This document shows positions 25,013 through 38,409 of a DNA stretch of 64,000 nucleotides, in pieces. The DNA is from Certhia americana. Its lineage: Eukaryota; Chordata; Aves; Passeriformes; Certhiidae. The notes under the pieces were generated by a model that worked only from the letters and a program-made list of their open reading frames with translations, did no database searches and was not told where the DNA came from. Each line of letters opens with the position of its first letter. Within the stretch, counting starts at the first letter, position 1. Location of the stretch: NCBI GenBank assembly GCA_018697195.1, contig CM031858.1, positions 110,050,944 to 110,114,943 of the forward strand, written 5' to 3'. The position numbers and the translations under genes are program-made.

Positions 25013-26189
25013 CTGAAAAACAAATGCAGGAAATGGGATGAACATTCTTCAGGAAAAAACCAAACAGTTCCTAATACTAGTAGCAAGCAATATGGAGGTG
25101 TTCTGGCTGCTAACATGCTATAAAAACACTAATTAAGTACATGACTGCTCAGTAATGTATAGTAATGTACTCTACATTCATCCGCAGTTTATAAATTTCA
25201 GGTACCCCTTAGAACATTCTTTTTAAATTTTTGTGTTTTCAAAAAAGCATTTTAAACCAACCTTTACTTGTAAATAACAAGAATAAACTCCAGTGGGTCT
25301 GTTCTCAGTGTTTTGATTTATTTGGAAAATGAACTGTCTCCTAAGCAATTATTAAGAGGAAACTAATGGAGTGCCTGCAGATAAAAATATGGCAAAAACT
25401 GTTGAAAATGTGGCATGATGAAATATAAAAAGGAGATGTTCCTTTATGCTAGACAGAGAGAAGCACAGAGATAACAGGCAAGCAAAGAAAACATGCAGAA
25501 AGATATTATGGTAAAAGGCAAAGAGAGAAAATACTTAGAAGGACAGCATACCTTGGTTGGTTTTATTTAATTTACTCCTGTTGTCTTATTTCCAGATAGC
25601 TTTGAGTCATGTTGGCATTAAGAAAAAAACCTCAACAAAGTACATATACAATAATCAGACTTCACAGTTTTAGTTAAAATATAATAAAGATTACACTAAA
25701 GGTAAAAATAAAAGTAAGCAAAATGGTTTCCTTTCCAAAATGCTACAAGAAAATGTAATTCTGAAAATAAAGATGAGATCTAACTGAGTCATTAGCCAGA
25801 GACCACTTCATAATTTTGTAAGGGATTCTGAAACTCAGGGGACTTCTGTGAACTGGTTTTGGTACTGCAGCAACTTGTTACAGAAAGTTAAGATCATTCA
25901 ACTATTGCCAGTACAAAACAATGAAGCATAAGGGTTCACAAAGAAAAATAAAATCAATAAAAGAATACTGGGCTAATAAAGCTGATGATGAAGTCCACAG
26001 AAACTACTATTAAATCGCCCTTTTCCCTCCTTGTATCATGTAACAGGTTCCTAGAGGTTACCTACATACAAACTGATGAACACAAAATGACCTTTTTAAT
26101 CGTGGAAATCATAGAAATAATTTTGAAAGATAACCCCACTTGAAATGAGGTGACTGCCCATGCAATATTGAGTCAGCTGTGGCTTTGCC

Positions 26190-27190
26190 TACAAAAGTCT
26201 TGAAATCTACCACTGATGGAGATTCTCTTGCCTTTATGGGACCCCCTTCTAGTGCAACTGGTTCTCCTCAACTCCAACCTGAACCTCCCAAGCCAGGACT
26301 TGTGTCTGATACTCCTGTGTTTATTGTTTGTCTCTACTGAGAAGAGTCTATTTCTGTCATTCCTTCAGTGCCACTTCAGTTGCTGTAGACCAGTAACTGC
26401 TCCTTAGCCTGCTCCTTACCCAGCTCCCTCTCCTCATGGAATACCAGTACTAGACTCCAATCACCTTTATACCTGTCTGCTGGACCAGCTGCAGTTTCTC
26501 AACACCCTTCTTCAAATGGGAAGGCCAAAGCTGGACACAATATTCCAAGTGGCCTTGCCAGCACTAAGTAAGGGGGGCAATAATTTCCCCAGATATACCA
26601 TCCATTACCCTTCTAATGTAGCCCAGCACCTTTAATAAAAGCCATGAGGGAACACTGCCGACGTATATTCAAACTGGTGTTCATTGTAATTCATCAGTCT
26701 TTTGTAGCAGGGCAGTGACTCATGCCTTGGATTATTTTCCACCACAGGTGCAAATATTTGCATTTCATGCACTTCATGATGTTTCTTCTGGCCCATTTCC
26801 CAAGTTTATCAAGGCCCCACAGAATTTGTGTTCTCCTGTGTGGTGTGCCAGTCACACCTCTTAATCTCATGTCACATGCAAATCTCCTTCTATCATCAGC
26901 CAGTTCACCAATAAAGATGCTGAACAATGTGACTGAGGCAAAGCTGACTGCCTGAACCTTCTTCCTTGCCTTTTTCAAATGACACCTCACGCTGGCATCT
27001 TTCTAGTCAAAAGGGATCTCTCCTAACCACCATGATTTTTCAGAGTTCACTGACAGTGGCTCAAATCACAATGATCAGATCTTTCAGCACAATTGGGTAA
27101 ACTTCATCATGGGTATGGGTGCATCCAACTTTCCTAAGCAATTTCTAATCCAAAGCTTTCCCACTGCTGGCTGACCTGCTCCTTCCCAAA
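26190..27190 (-). mobile_element. Old CR1 LINE fragment, minus orientation
   Basis: The reversed CR1 3' half is recognisable in several diverged blocks. Examples are CCAAAGCTGGACACAATATT, CAAGTGGCCTTGCCAGCA, and the later stretch around GTCACACCTC and CACCAATAAAGATG, which corresponds to the CR1 3'-end sequence. Many substitutions and small gaps indicate an older copy than the one at 39-40.9 kb. Confidence 0.75.
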
Positions 27191-29162
27191 CCATGCTAGT
27201 ATCTGCAGAGGCCTGGGAGCAAGCTCTATTTGTGAAGACCAATGAAAAGAAAAATCAAGTCAAATCAAACAAAAAAATCTTTGAGTACTTGAGCCTTCTC
27301 TCTATCATGTTACTACAATGCCTACTACATCTATCAATGCATTCACATTTTCTCTACATGCACACAATATTGGCCAAAGAAGATTAATATATGTATTTTT
27401 TTCACTTTACCCTGCATACTGCTAAACTCTGTGGCAAGCAAGTCTTCCAAAAATGTAGCTCAGTGGAAAAACCCCCATTGGTCCTGTATGTAGTAAAGTA
27501 GTTTAAAGTATGAACATGTATTTGGCTACTCCCTCTCCAAAAGACAACAGAAAGGTGTATTCAAAGAACTCTTTTTTTTTTTCTTTGGGAGCATCTTGAA
27601 TAGATCCATAAATAAAACACCTAAATACATTTACAAACCTGTGGGAATTATGGTACTCCTTGATAACAGTTTGGAGAACTTGTGTGTAATAAGCTTGTTT
27701 CTTACCAACAACAATAAAATAAGTAATATTAGTACTACTTCCTAGCAAAGTGCTGGCATGATTTCTTGGTGCTGAATCAGAGAGATATGTCTGAAATATT
27801 TAAAACTGTGCAGAGTTCTATTACATGTGAAAAATCAGCTTTGAAACCATAAAGCAGCTTCAGCTATGAAGACAGAAAAAGCAAAAACAAAAAAAGGAAG
27901 AAGATTTTACTTGGCTTTTTTTGTTAAAAAGATTTGATAGGAGAAAAACACCCACATTCTACCAAGTCACATAACCATTCACATTTTTATCTTTCAATGA
28001 AAAAGATAATGATATTGGGGCTGAACAGAAGAGCTCCAAAAGGTTGAATTAAAACTTTTATCAAAGTGAATAAGAAGCAATTAATACAAGAAAATGTCAC
28101 TTCATAGTGTTAAAATTAAATACCTCAAATTCTGAGTGATCACAATTATATAAGTTTGCACAAAATCAATTATTACATGAATTTGTACAAAAAGAAACAA
28201 CAAAAAATTTCTCAGCATTGAATTGAAATGATATACAACAGCCACTCAGTTATAACAGATTTTTACAAAACTCCCAGTAGAGATGATGAGATTCTCAGGG
28301 AATCTAGAGCTCTTCTGTGCAAGAGACTGAATAGAACAACACTTAAAGCTCATACTATCATGGTAATATGAAATACGTAACTACACATTATTATATGTCA
28401 ACATTGGAATCACACTGTTTTCCTCTCTTAATAAGGCTATTTTCTTCTTTAGAGTGAAACAACAATTACTGTCTTGCTCTCTCTGCTAATGGAACCTTTC
28501 TCGAGCACATCCGGTCAGATCGTTTAGCACTTGTAAATCATATTAAAGGAAGAAATAGAATAACAGAAGAGTTGCCTTGCCTAAAAACACAGGAAAAATC
28601 TAGAAAGCAGACTCACTGGGGAGGAGGTAATTATTTGTTTAAAAAAAAATAAAATTCTACATTAAGAGAAATTTTGGTTGCATGGTTAAGAACCCAGAAG
28701 TCAGAAAATGTCACAGTTAATACCCTAAGCAAAACCTTACTACTGCCCTCTGGTGCACACACATCCAGTGACTCTCGGTTTTGACAGTCCATCCTTTGTG
28801 TGAGACTACATGTATTCTTCAGCAAGCTTATTCCTTGGACACAGATATGGTACATTAACACTGAAAGTATCTTGCACCTGAACTAAGAACTCTCAGGAGT
28901 GTAATGTTGTCCAAAAGGTGATGTTATTTATTAAAAATTCCCTAACCTGGGATTATATAATTGGCAAGAAGCTATCAGTGTGTTTGTCTTTAAACATGAG
29001 ACATCCTGCTTGACTCACCATGCCTGAAAGCGTAACAGGAGGGCTAGTTCCAAGTTCCAGAGAACAGATGCATACAGTTTGCAGTAGCAAAATGTACTGG
29101 TATATAGGACACGCTCTCCTGCAATATTTAATTATTATCCCAATTTCTTCCGTCATAGCATG

Positions 29163-29207
29163 GTTTCTGAATTTCCTCACTGGCTCTCAGTGAGGAAATT
29201 CAGAAAC
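29163..29207. repeat. Perfect 20-base inverted repeat with a 5-base loop
   Basis: The left arm at 29,163-29,182 and the right arm at 29,188-29,207 are exact reverse complements, separated by GCTCT. On RNA from either strand this folds into a hairpin with 20 uninterrupted pairs. It lies in intron 4 of the Rab-like gene. Its origin (templated inversion, mobile-element remnant or small RNA precursor) is not clear. Confidence 0.9.
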
Positions 29208-29760
29208 TCAGAGACATTTGCCATTCCCTTTAGAACAGCACTCCCCACTTAGTAAGTTCTTCCCCTCTCCATGGTCTGCAGCTAGAGACTCTACTGTACA
29301 CAACTACACATCACATACACAGTTTTGGGAGCTCCATGTTCTGTATCTGTCCAGTCTTATTTAAGGCTATTCAGAGACAATACAGATCACTTTGCACAGG
29401 CTGCCAGCTCTTTATAGTAAGACTAGCAAAAATATCACTGATGGGTGGGATCAGAAAAATTATGCAGAATGTATTACATTTTAATATTCCACATTACAAC
29501 AGTACTCTGAAATGCAGTCTATATAAGATTTCTGTTATAGCACCTTAAACTTTTAAAGTACATTTTAACCTTTAAAAGAAAAATCAGTATTCTAAAGAGA
29601 TCAGCTAGGAATTACTTAGGTATTTCTAATACTCCAGAACTCCACAACTGTTCTAGAGCAAGTCCTAATAGAACTTTTGGAATTCAGGAGCATTTTTACC
29701 ATTTTCAGTTTAACAGCTCAGTCACATACTAAAAAACTCAGGAGGACCCAAAGAAAGTAC

Positions 29761-29850
29761 CTTTTCTCCTTTCTGTTTTGGAACTACCCGTTCTGACTCC
29801 TTATCACACTTGTTGCCCAACAGTATAACGTCCACTTCATCACCTGCTTT
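29761..29850 (-). CDS. Rab-like GTPase exon 4 (G4 motif)
   Basis: The exon has 30 codons, residues 123-152, between TTCTCTTTTAG and AAG|GTACTT, in phase 0 to 0. It carries the guanine-specificity motif NKCD (residues 135-138) within VILLGNKCD, then RVVPKQKGEK, which is close to the RAB10 segment RVVPKGKGE. Confidence 0.93.
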
Positions 29851-32800
29851 CTAAAAGAGAACCAGCATTAATAAATGTCAAGTAAGAAAGAAGCAAACAA
29901 CAAAAGCCCTTCACCTTCAGCTCACACTAACCTTAAGCATTCCATTTCCTTGAAAGTAAAGGCTAAATTCTGTCATGACCTTCATATGTGCAAATATTTT
30001 CCACCAGTTATGGGACTTGGAGGAAAACAGCAAGAATCCAAAGAGCAGAAAAAAGCTACTTACAACTGCCATGTATAATTTCCAACCCCTTTCATATGAT
30101 ATAAAGTATATGGTGCATGGGCACCATCTTCTGATGAATGCTCCATCCTGAGGCTTTAAAGTGACTGGAAATCCCTGAATTCACAGACACTGCCCTCCTA
30201 AAAGTAATAGATTCATGGATTAGCATATGACTCTGGTCTACATCCAGCACTCACAAGTAAAAGGAAAGGAATTTGCTGCACCTGAAAGAACAGCTCTCTG
30301 TGCTTCACTTTTGCACACAGACAGTAAAATTACTTTCAAAGTGTTCAAACTCAACATAAAAGTGTGATTATTCCAAGACACTAGGAAGAAGGCAATAGAT
30401 TTTTAATGAAGTAAAATTTAAAAACCTCATTGATTTCAAAAGTAAGAAAAATCTACCTTTTTGACCTTGTGTCCTTCTCTGTTCCTCTAATCCACTCATA
30501 TGCATGATGACTGTGAAATGCACTGGGTTTTTAATATCAGTGTTATTTTAAGATAAGTCATCGTAACTATACGTGACTGGAATAATGACAAGGAAAGGGA
30601 ATAGTTCTGCAACAGCATGTGGAATTTGAAAACTGACATTCGTAAAATCACAATACTTAAAACCACTTTTGGTGCTTAAATGGAGGACACCAAGGGTCTC
30701 AATCTACAAACAACTGAAGCTACTGTAATCTGATGCCATGGCTTTTATTCTGGACGTACATGCTCCCATAGCTTCCCCGATGACTCAAAAAGCCTGGTCT
30801 CAGGCTGCAGATCTCTCTACAGAGACTTTGATGAAATCTCTGATCTCTATCAAATCATTAACTATTGTAACTTTGCCATAAGACAAAATCCATCACAACC
30901 ATACAGAGAAAAACCTCTATTCATGAAAGGATGAGAGAACACTATTTTTAGTCTATTTCTACTTTTACGATTTGAAGAATTCATCAGCAGCCACAATTTA
31001 ATATTAAGGAATACTACTTTTTTTTTAAATCCCTTCTCCTCTTAGAGTCATCTAGACTTATTTCATACCTACAGTTTATTAAAATTAAGTAAACTTCATA
31101 AGAGTCTGAAGTACAGACCTAAAATAATGAATTAATGTAACCTGGATTAATAGACAAAAATGCTGGCTGTTTAAGAATGCACTGAAGCTTCACTCATTAA
31201 GATCAGTGGCTCTCCTATAGTCCCAAAATAGTGTAAATAAACGATTATATAATCAACTTTTAATTCAGAAGAAGACTGAAGGTTGATGAAGGTTTTACGA
31301 GTGACATTTGACTTCACTCTGCAGTTAAAGGTTAGAGGAAAATATTTGCATACTACATGCACAAACCCACCAAATTCATTCTGTAACTTAATTCCTGTAT
31401 AAACAGCACAAATTTTTGCAGTAGGAAGGTTCTTTCTAAACAGCTTCAAACAATAAAAAAATTTAAACAACCTGGTTTGAGGTACCAGGCCTTTCAGCAA
31501 GTATTTATTGGTACTACCAATCACAAAGTATTTTACTTCTGCAAGTAACTACTATTTCTACATCAATAAAATGTATCAATGTATTTTCACTTTGTCTGGA
31601 TCCTCCACCACAGCACTTACAGTTCTTCTTTTTTAAAGATGGTATCTTGCATTTAGAAAACTGAAGATTGTTAGTCAAAATGATGTCCATTTCAAATTCT
31701 GAAATTGATTACGTATGAAGTCTTAAAAAATGAAGTCAATACGACTAGGCAGAAGTTTGACCATGTGCTCAGCTGGCATAAAAACTGCATGGGTACACTG
31801 ATTTGAACTGGCCAAAAATACGGCTTTTCAGTGCTTCCAAAAGCTCGCTGTATATTTTCATACTCTGTTATTTATAGCTCAGGAATAAGCTTTCCAAATG
31901 CAAAATCTATAGCTAAAAAGATGAAGGTTATTTTGCAGTCATTAAAATCCTATTATGCAAGTCAGCACTGAGTAAGCTCATAGACTCAGGAAACATTTTT
32001 CCCCCATATTATGGAGAAGAACTAATAAAAATTGCATCAATTTGATCAAGGCAAAATGGATTTTTTTTTTCCATATAAAGTTTCACTCTGACATCTCAAA
32101 AATACCCATTTTTGGTTCACTCTCTCAGTTTTTCTTTGGGTTTTAACATTTCAAAGTTCACATTTTACTGAAGGTTAAAATAAATATAAACCAAACCTGA
32201 AGAATACCTACACTATTTTATTTTGAAAAGGAAAACATCATCATTGTATTTCTCTGAAAAAAACTGGAGCCGAGATTTACTGAGACTGACCAAGTTTTCT
32301 CAAGTCTTTGGCACAGCTTGGAGCCACTAGGTTTTGACAGAAGGGGTTTTTTTTCCACTGGGCTCCCAGGCAGCTGGATCTGGCAGCAGCAGGAGCCAGG
32401 CTGCTCTGAGCAGTGGCCACGGGAGGGAGCAGCAGCAGAGCCTCAAACTCAGCGGTGCCACACCCTGGACTCGGAACATTGGACACTCACATTACAACAC
32501 CACAGTCTCTACACTACTACTGACAGGGGGACACCCACCTGTGCCTTGCATCCCACTGCTCAGTGTATACCCAGACAGGGAAACCTGACTATGAGGCCAT
32601 TAACAGAAACAGAAAATGCAAAAGCGAAAATATCTTGCTCATCCCTTTTGTATGTAATTTGTTTAGGGATTTGGGTGGGGTTTTTTTCTGAATGTTAGGA
32701 GGTTTTTTCCCTACAGTTTTTATTTCCAGAAGTGCTGTGAATTTATGTGAGCATGAAAAGTAGCAGACACCTTTTCTATAAGAAAACTACACCATATCTG

Positions 32801-33878
32801 TACTTACTGGTTATTGGAAGAAACTATCTCTTCACTTCTTAAATGTTGAACACAGACCTACCAAGAATGATCCCAACCTCCTCTACAGCAAACTGACCAT
32901 GATGATTATGAGCTCACCCAGACTCCTCATATAAAGCTATATATCCAGGGATACATCTTCCAGAACACCATCTTGCCCCTTCACCACACCTCCAGAGTGT
33001 AGTTGTGAAGGGCTGCATGATATTGATACTCAGTAATTACAGTTTGAAAAGGCAACAGAAGTTTCTTTGTAGGTCCAAACAGTGAAACTGAGAATCCATA
33101 CCTGATAAATACACTATGGGAACTCTTAAATAGTCTGTATTTGAGGAAGAAATGTAGCATTAATACAGTTTTTCACATTTGAAGAAGATGAACATGGTCT
33201 AACATCAAGATGAAGGCAGAGCTGGAGAAGGCCATAAAACTGAGAAGCTTCTTTATTTTACTCATTACAGTGACGCTAGAAACCTATCCCTTTTAATACC
33301 GAAGAACAATTTGTTAGAAATAGATTGTCCTTAGAGTCTCTTTGAAAGCATCACATGGGCAGTGTTCATATGAGGATTGCCAAACACACCTCTTTCCATG
33401 TATTTTTCTAAATGCCACCTTATGACCTCAATTACAAATGCCTGGTTCCCAGGACTTCAGTGGAAATAAATGAATGATAAAGTTTATTTGTCTACTAGCA
33501 AATTTAGAATGCAGTAGATCTAAACCAATTTATCCCAAAACCAACCTAGGATTAGAGACAAACCAGTTTAGTAAAATGACAAGAACAAGAATTTTAAGTT
33601 CTAATCAGAGCCATAATGACAAATCTATTTATGAACTGGGACAATTCAATCTTTTGACATCAAGCTTTCCCATCTGAGGAATAAAAACTCAGAAGAGTTT
33701 CAAGTCAAACTAATTTACATTTGTAAAGCGGTTTGCTGTGCTGCTTTTATTGAAGTATGATGCAGAAACAGTGGAAGACAGTCTAGTCTCTCAAATGCAC
33801 CAGAGGAACCAAACTAAAAAAAGGGCACTATGCAGAAAGGGCAGCAACTCAACAATTCATACAGTTCATATCCTGGTT

Positions 33879-34176
33879 TGTTACATTCCTTTTAGGGAAT
33901 GGTCTCTCCTCAAAAACCCCTCCCCCAGAGACTGTAACCTGGCCTGATTTACCTGTCCCTTGACTCTGACCTTTGGCTTTCGGCCGGGTAATCTGACCCC
34001 AACCCCAAAAGAGATAAAAACCCCTGTTCCTCCATGCTTCCCCCCTCTTTGCCTTCTGGGATCCCTTCACTGGAAATAAAGCTTTGGAATACATCCTGAG
34101 GTAAGGGGCCTCTTTTGAATTTCTTCTCCCTATCTTTGAAGACCCCTCTCCCAAAACCCCCTAAATCTGAGCTAGC
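33879..34176 (+). mobile_element. Probable solo LTR, plus orientation
   Basis: Within about 300 bases there is a pyrimidine-rich and C-rich stretch unlike the surroundings, a TATA-like AGATAAAAACCCC at about 34,010, and an AATAAA polyadenylation signal at 34,075 about 65 bases downstream. This is the layout of an LTR U3-R-U5. The outer ends are estimates, because clear terminal inverted repeats and target duplications were not found. Confidence 0.5.
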
Positions 34177-34499
34177 AGCTTGTGGGGGGGTGGAGGGAAG
34201 GAGAAAACTTCACTGGTTGATGGGTCACTTCTTCAAACAGGACAAATAGAATGTTAATGTATTCAAAAACACTAAACTACTGTCATCAAAACTTGCACAA
34301 GAAAAGAGTATTATCTTCTCCATGCAGAAAGCTCTGTGATGGCAGGCAATTTTCTGCACAGAGATAATTGTTATGAGCTGCTGTGGCCACCTTCATGCCT
34401 ACACCAGGAGACCAGCACAATTAAAACCAGTCTAAAGCATTTAGAAGTAAATTAAGACCTACCATCTATGTCAACAATTTTTGGAGACCCAGACGCCAT

Positions 34500-34860
34500 G
34501 TGTGAATGAATAATGGAGCGATTTAGGCTGGCAAGGACTTCTACAAGTCAGTTGGTGTAGTCCCCTGCTCAAAGATGGGCCAGCTTCAAAATCAGGTCAG
34601 GTTGCTCAAAGCCCTGTTGAATGGAGTTTTAAGTGTCTCCTTTAAGTGATCTTCTCTCTGGGCACCTGTTTGAGCATTAGAAACATTCTATTGTGTTTCA
34701 AAACACCTTTGCCAATGTTAGTTGGAATCTTGATTAAAACATTCTGGAAGAAACTTTTCTGCAAATGGATTTGGTACACAGCTGCTTGCATTTGTTTGAT
34801 TTTCGAAGGCCAAATAGCATCAGCTTTTCAGAACAGGTGCATACAGTAGCTAAAAGCCAT
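34500..34860 (-). mobile_element. CR1 LINE 3' fragment, minus orientation
   Basis: The reversed CR1 tail is recognisable from CAGTTGGTGTAGTCCCCTGC, then TCAAAGATGGGCCAGCTTC, then AGGTCAGGTTGCTCAAAGCC. The match becomes weak after about 34,700. Confidence 0.75.
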
Positions 34861-36264
34861 GTCAGCATGAGGAACACTTTAATAAATTGGACATAACCTG
34901 CAATCCTGCAAATAAAGAATGGTTTCAGGTTCTAAAGTTATCTTCCTGCAATTATCATGCTCCTAATGAATGCATTACAAATCCAATATCCCTATATTGA
35001 ACTTGCCAATAATGTATTAAGATATTAATCTTCAAGTAAGTATATTTTTCTAGCAAGCTTTTAAAAAGTACAGTCATGTTACATAGTTTCTAGTTCTGAA
35101 TTCAAATTTTACAGCAATACAGATATGGCAGCATGTTTGTGTCCTGTACTTCCTTGGACAATAATTCATTTTTAATAGTGAAGCTGCTGTATTCCATACT
35201 TAAACTAACTGAAATATAATGAGAACATTACTGGTAATCTGACTGTAATTGCACTGACTGGCCAGTTTTTCTAAAATCAATGGAAGTTTTTAAGAATGCT
35301 AAATTGCTTGGATTGTTATTTTCAACTGTTGCAAAAATGAACAGATTTTTAAAAATCTTTTTGGTTAAAATCTTTATGTGCAAAGAACCAAAAAATGAGA
35401 GCATAATGTAATAACTGAATTGCCTCAAAAAATTCCTGTTTCACTGGTTCAGATGCAAGCTTTACACCTATTAGTCTGGTATTCAGTGATGCCTGTATTC
35501 TCTCTGTTCCCCTTTTTAAAACTTATTTATTTTTTCTATGCTTGCATATTTTAAACAGTGCTGTGGCAACAGTCACTTTGATTCTGGGCATTTGTTGGGA
35601 ATTAAAGACTGGTTTGCATTCACAGACCAAAGCAAATGCAAGGAATGCATGGACCTCCAGAATGTAATTAATTTTCATGAAATGCCCTGTGTTTTAACAG
35701 TTATTGCTTAAAAACGTTTCTTTTGCAATGAATGGCCCCATATATTTTCACCAAGACACTTCAGAAATTGATATCCCACTAGGACTAAATTAAATTTTTT
35801 ACTATCTAGCTCTAATACAACACTAATTGCTAGTTTTGAGATTGGTACAATCAATCACGCAATTTACATTCCTAGAAATTGTTTTAGAGATTGAGTATTT
35901 TTCCATTTTTTAAACTTTAAACTAACAAAAGTACCTTCAGGGGTTATGATTAAATAGTCAAAGTACTAATACCTTGAGTACATTTACACAAAAGCTTTTA
36001 AAATGTCACAAATGGAGAGCAGGCCTGCGCAGGTGTCATTTCCTGATTGACTAAAGCAGATCTAAAACTGCATGGTGGCCACAGGAGCTAGTCCCACCCT
36101 TCCCTCCACCCTAGCCATACAGCCCTGATTCCTTCTTGCTGTTTATGGCTGTCCATTGTAGCCCACTGAATAAATCACCCTGTTGATCAAATTGAAGAGT
36201 ACAGGACAAAAAGGACCCCTTTGGAGCCAGTGTGAAGCCAGAGCAATATTTTACGTTGAAATAT

Positions 36265-36325
36265 AGACAGATAGATGGATAGATAGATGGATAGATAGAT
36301 GGATAGATGGATAGATAGATAGATA
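36265..36325 (+). repeat. (GATA)n/(GATG)n microsatellite
   Basis: About 15 tetranucleotide units, a mixture of GATA and GATG, lie in intron 3 of the Rab-like gene. Confidence 0.9.
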
Positions 36326-37019
36326 TGGCTATATGCATATAAACTTTCAGTTTCAAGTAACTGTAAAACTGCTATCATATTGTTTGCTGAGCTAAATCTT
36401 ATATTAACCATGAAACTGTACAACCAATGGCGTATCTAGCTGTGACTTTTGTTTGGACAGCAGAAGAAAGGCACATGCTTATCTCAACAAAGTAACAAAA
36501 CAGATGTGTTAGTTTAAAGCATGTGCAGACAAGCCAGTAAGAATACTGTGTCATGGAATATCCTTTGCAACGCATTACTGAAGTTAGTCTCTGTTGCCAC
36601 TAAGAATTTTAAGATGGCTCTAAGGTCAAGGACAGTGATGTACTCAGTCACCAGAGTAATGTTTTTAAAAATGAGATAATGTGAATGTAATGTTTTCCTA
36701 AGGGTATAAGATATCCCATGTATATATTATTTGGTATATGATCATGTGTAGTTCATTAATTCTTCTGTATACTGAAGCTGTGAAGAGAGAAAATAATGCA
36801 TTTGATGGTTTTATTTCAAGCCCCCTTTCCCAAAATAAACTTTTCCATCCATCCCCACCAAATCACAAGAGTATTTAAAAACCTGCCTGAAACCTTACTT
36901 GATTTTGATCAATGGAGAGCAGTGCCTTGTTTGTATTCTTACACTAACTTCCACAAGCATAGTAACCACAAATTGCTGTGCTGCTGCTGAGGGACAATAT
37001 CACTGCTCCCTATAGCCTC

Positions 37020-37335
37020 CTCATGAGGAAAAGCAGAGAGAACAATACTGATCTTCCTTCCCTGGTACCAAGAGACAGGACACATGGGAATGGCCCAAAG
37101 TTGTGCCAGGGATATTCAGACTGGACACTGGGAAGCGTTTCTTTACTGAGCTGGTAGTCAAACACTGGAACAGGCATCCTAGGGAAATGGTCAATTCCCC
37201 AAGCCAAATTAAGAGACACCTGGACAATGCACTTAATAATGTAATTTAAGTTCTGGTCTGCACTTAAGTGGTGGGGCAGCTGGACTAGATGATCATTGAA
37301 GGTCCCTTACAGCTGAACTATTCTATTCTAAAACT
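37020..37335 (+). mobile_element. CR1 LINE 3' fragment, plus orientation
   Basis: The forward CR1 end is recognisable. It shows the ACCAAGAGACAGGACACATG block, a diverged 'TTTCTTTACTGAG...GGTAGTCAAACACTGGAACAGG' region, then GACTAGATGATCATTGAAGG and a final CTATTCTATTCTA. Confidence 0.88.
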
Positions 37336-38270
37336 AACTTTGCCTCCATCTAATAGAGAATACATCAAGAGAGACCTACAAAAAAAGACTTGGAATACAG
37401 GGTTACAGTCAGATGAATGATCTCATGCCTAAGGACTTGCCCACTCCTCCCTCCCTTCACATTGTTTCCAGACATTCTTCCTCTGACCTTCCTACTCCTA
37501 CCTGTTCACCTTACTCCAGCTCCAGTAAGTGTCAGACCTTTCTATGAGCCACTCAAACTCACTGATAGAGCAGAAAACCCACTCAACTTCTTTTGGTGTG
37601 TTAGTTTTCTACCATATTAGGGAAGTTAGAGTGAAGCACAGAGGGCTCTGACAAGCTCCAGTGGGAACACATGCCCTGTCTGGCAGCCATGTGCTGTTGA
37701 ATCACTTCCTATGTCACAAGAAAGCACGTATTTCTGGCTGCAGCACCATGAGCAGCTGAGCTAACCAAACAGCTTCCCACCCCACTTCCTCCCTCTTGAA
37801 ACCATCCTCTCAAGGAACATCCCACAAGGACAAAGAGGATATTTAATTCCTTTGATCTTGGGATGAGGTAACTACAGTGAAGTAATGAAATTAGGAAAGG
37901 GAAATCACTGGCTGTGATGCAGAATTTTGATACAGAATCTAATGAAAATCCCAGGATGAGCTCATGCAGACTGATCTATGCATAGCCACACCAGTGACAA
38001 GAGCACCATATCTCAGCATGCACAAAGAGGGATTGGAAGTTGTTTTAGAAGTACTTCAGAAAACATTCTTTCATCAACATGGGCTTGTCTAAATATAAAC
38101 CATGTTCCAGTTCCAGATGACAGTAATTCTACTATCAAACTGTGTGCTGAGTTAAATGCAAGGAATTCTGGTTACAAACATACAGGAACAAGAATACATT
38201 TCATGCAGTCATGTAAAATGACACATTAATTATCTTCATTAAGCAATTAACCACTGACAGATATATTTAC

Positions 38271-38409
38271 CTCATATATGTCGCTCATCCAGATTGTTAT
38301 ACTTTGAAAACTCTTCAGATTTGTGATGTCATATACGAGAACAAAGCCTTGTGCACCACGAAAATAGCTGGTACTAAGTGTATGGAACCGTTCCTGGCCA
38401 GCAGTATCC
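38271..38409 (-). CDS. Rab-like GTPase exon 3 (switch II, effector face)
   Basis: The exon has 139 bases, residues 77-122 plus the last base of the Trp codon, between TTTCCTTCAG and GAG|GTAAAT. It begins with DTAGQERF, the G3 motif and switch II, in which Gln81 is the GTP-hydrolysis residue and is intact. It continues with [13 protein letters not shown] and a typical Rab core strand (FVLVYDITN). ERFHT matches RAB10 rather than RAB8 (ERFRT), by memory of those families. Confidence 0.95.

Larger units (their letters stand above)
25013..29760 (-). other. Intron 4 of the Rab-like gene
   Basis: AT-rich intron carrying an old CR1 fragment (26.2-27.2 kb) and a perfect 20-base hairpin at 29.16 kb. 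No additional exon was recognised. Confidence 0.7.
29851..38270 (-). other. Intron 3 of the Rab-like gene
   Basis: Long AT-rich intron containing a GC-rich patch at 32.35-32.6 kb of unknown nature, a probable solo LTR (33.9-34.2 kb), CR1 fragments (34.5 and 37.0 kb) and a GATA microsatellite (36.3 kb). No further exon was recognised. Confidence 0.65.

Noticed and set aside
36111..36423. Minus-strand frames rich in Ile/Tyr/Ser repeats
   Set aside because: These are translations of the GATA microsatellite.
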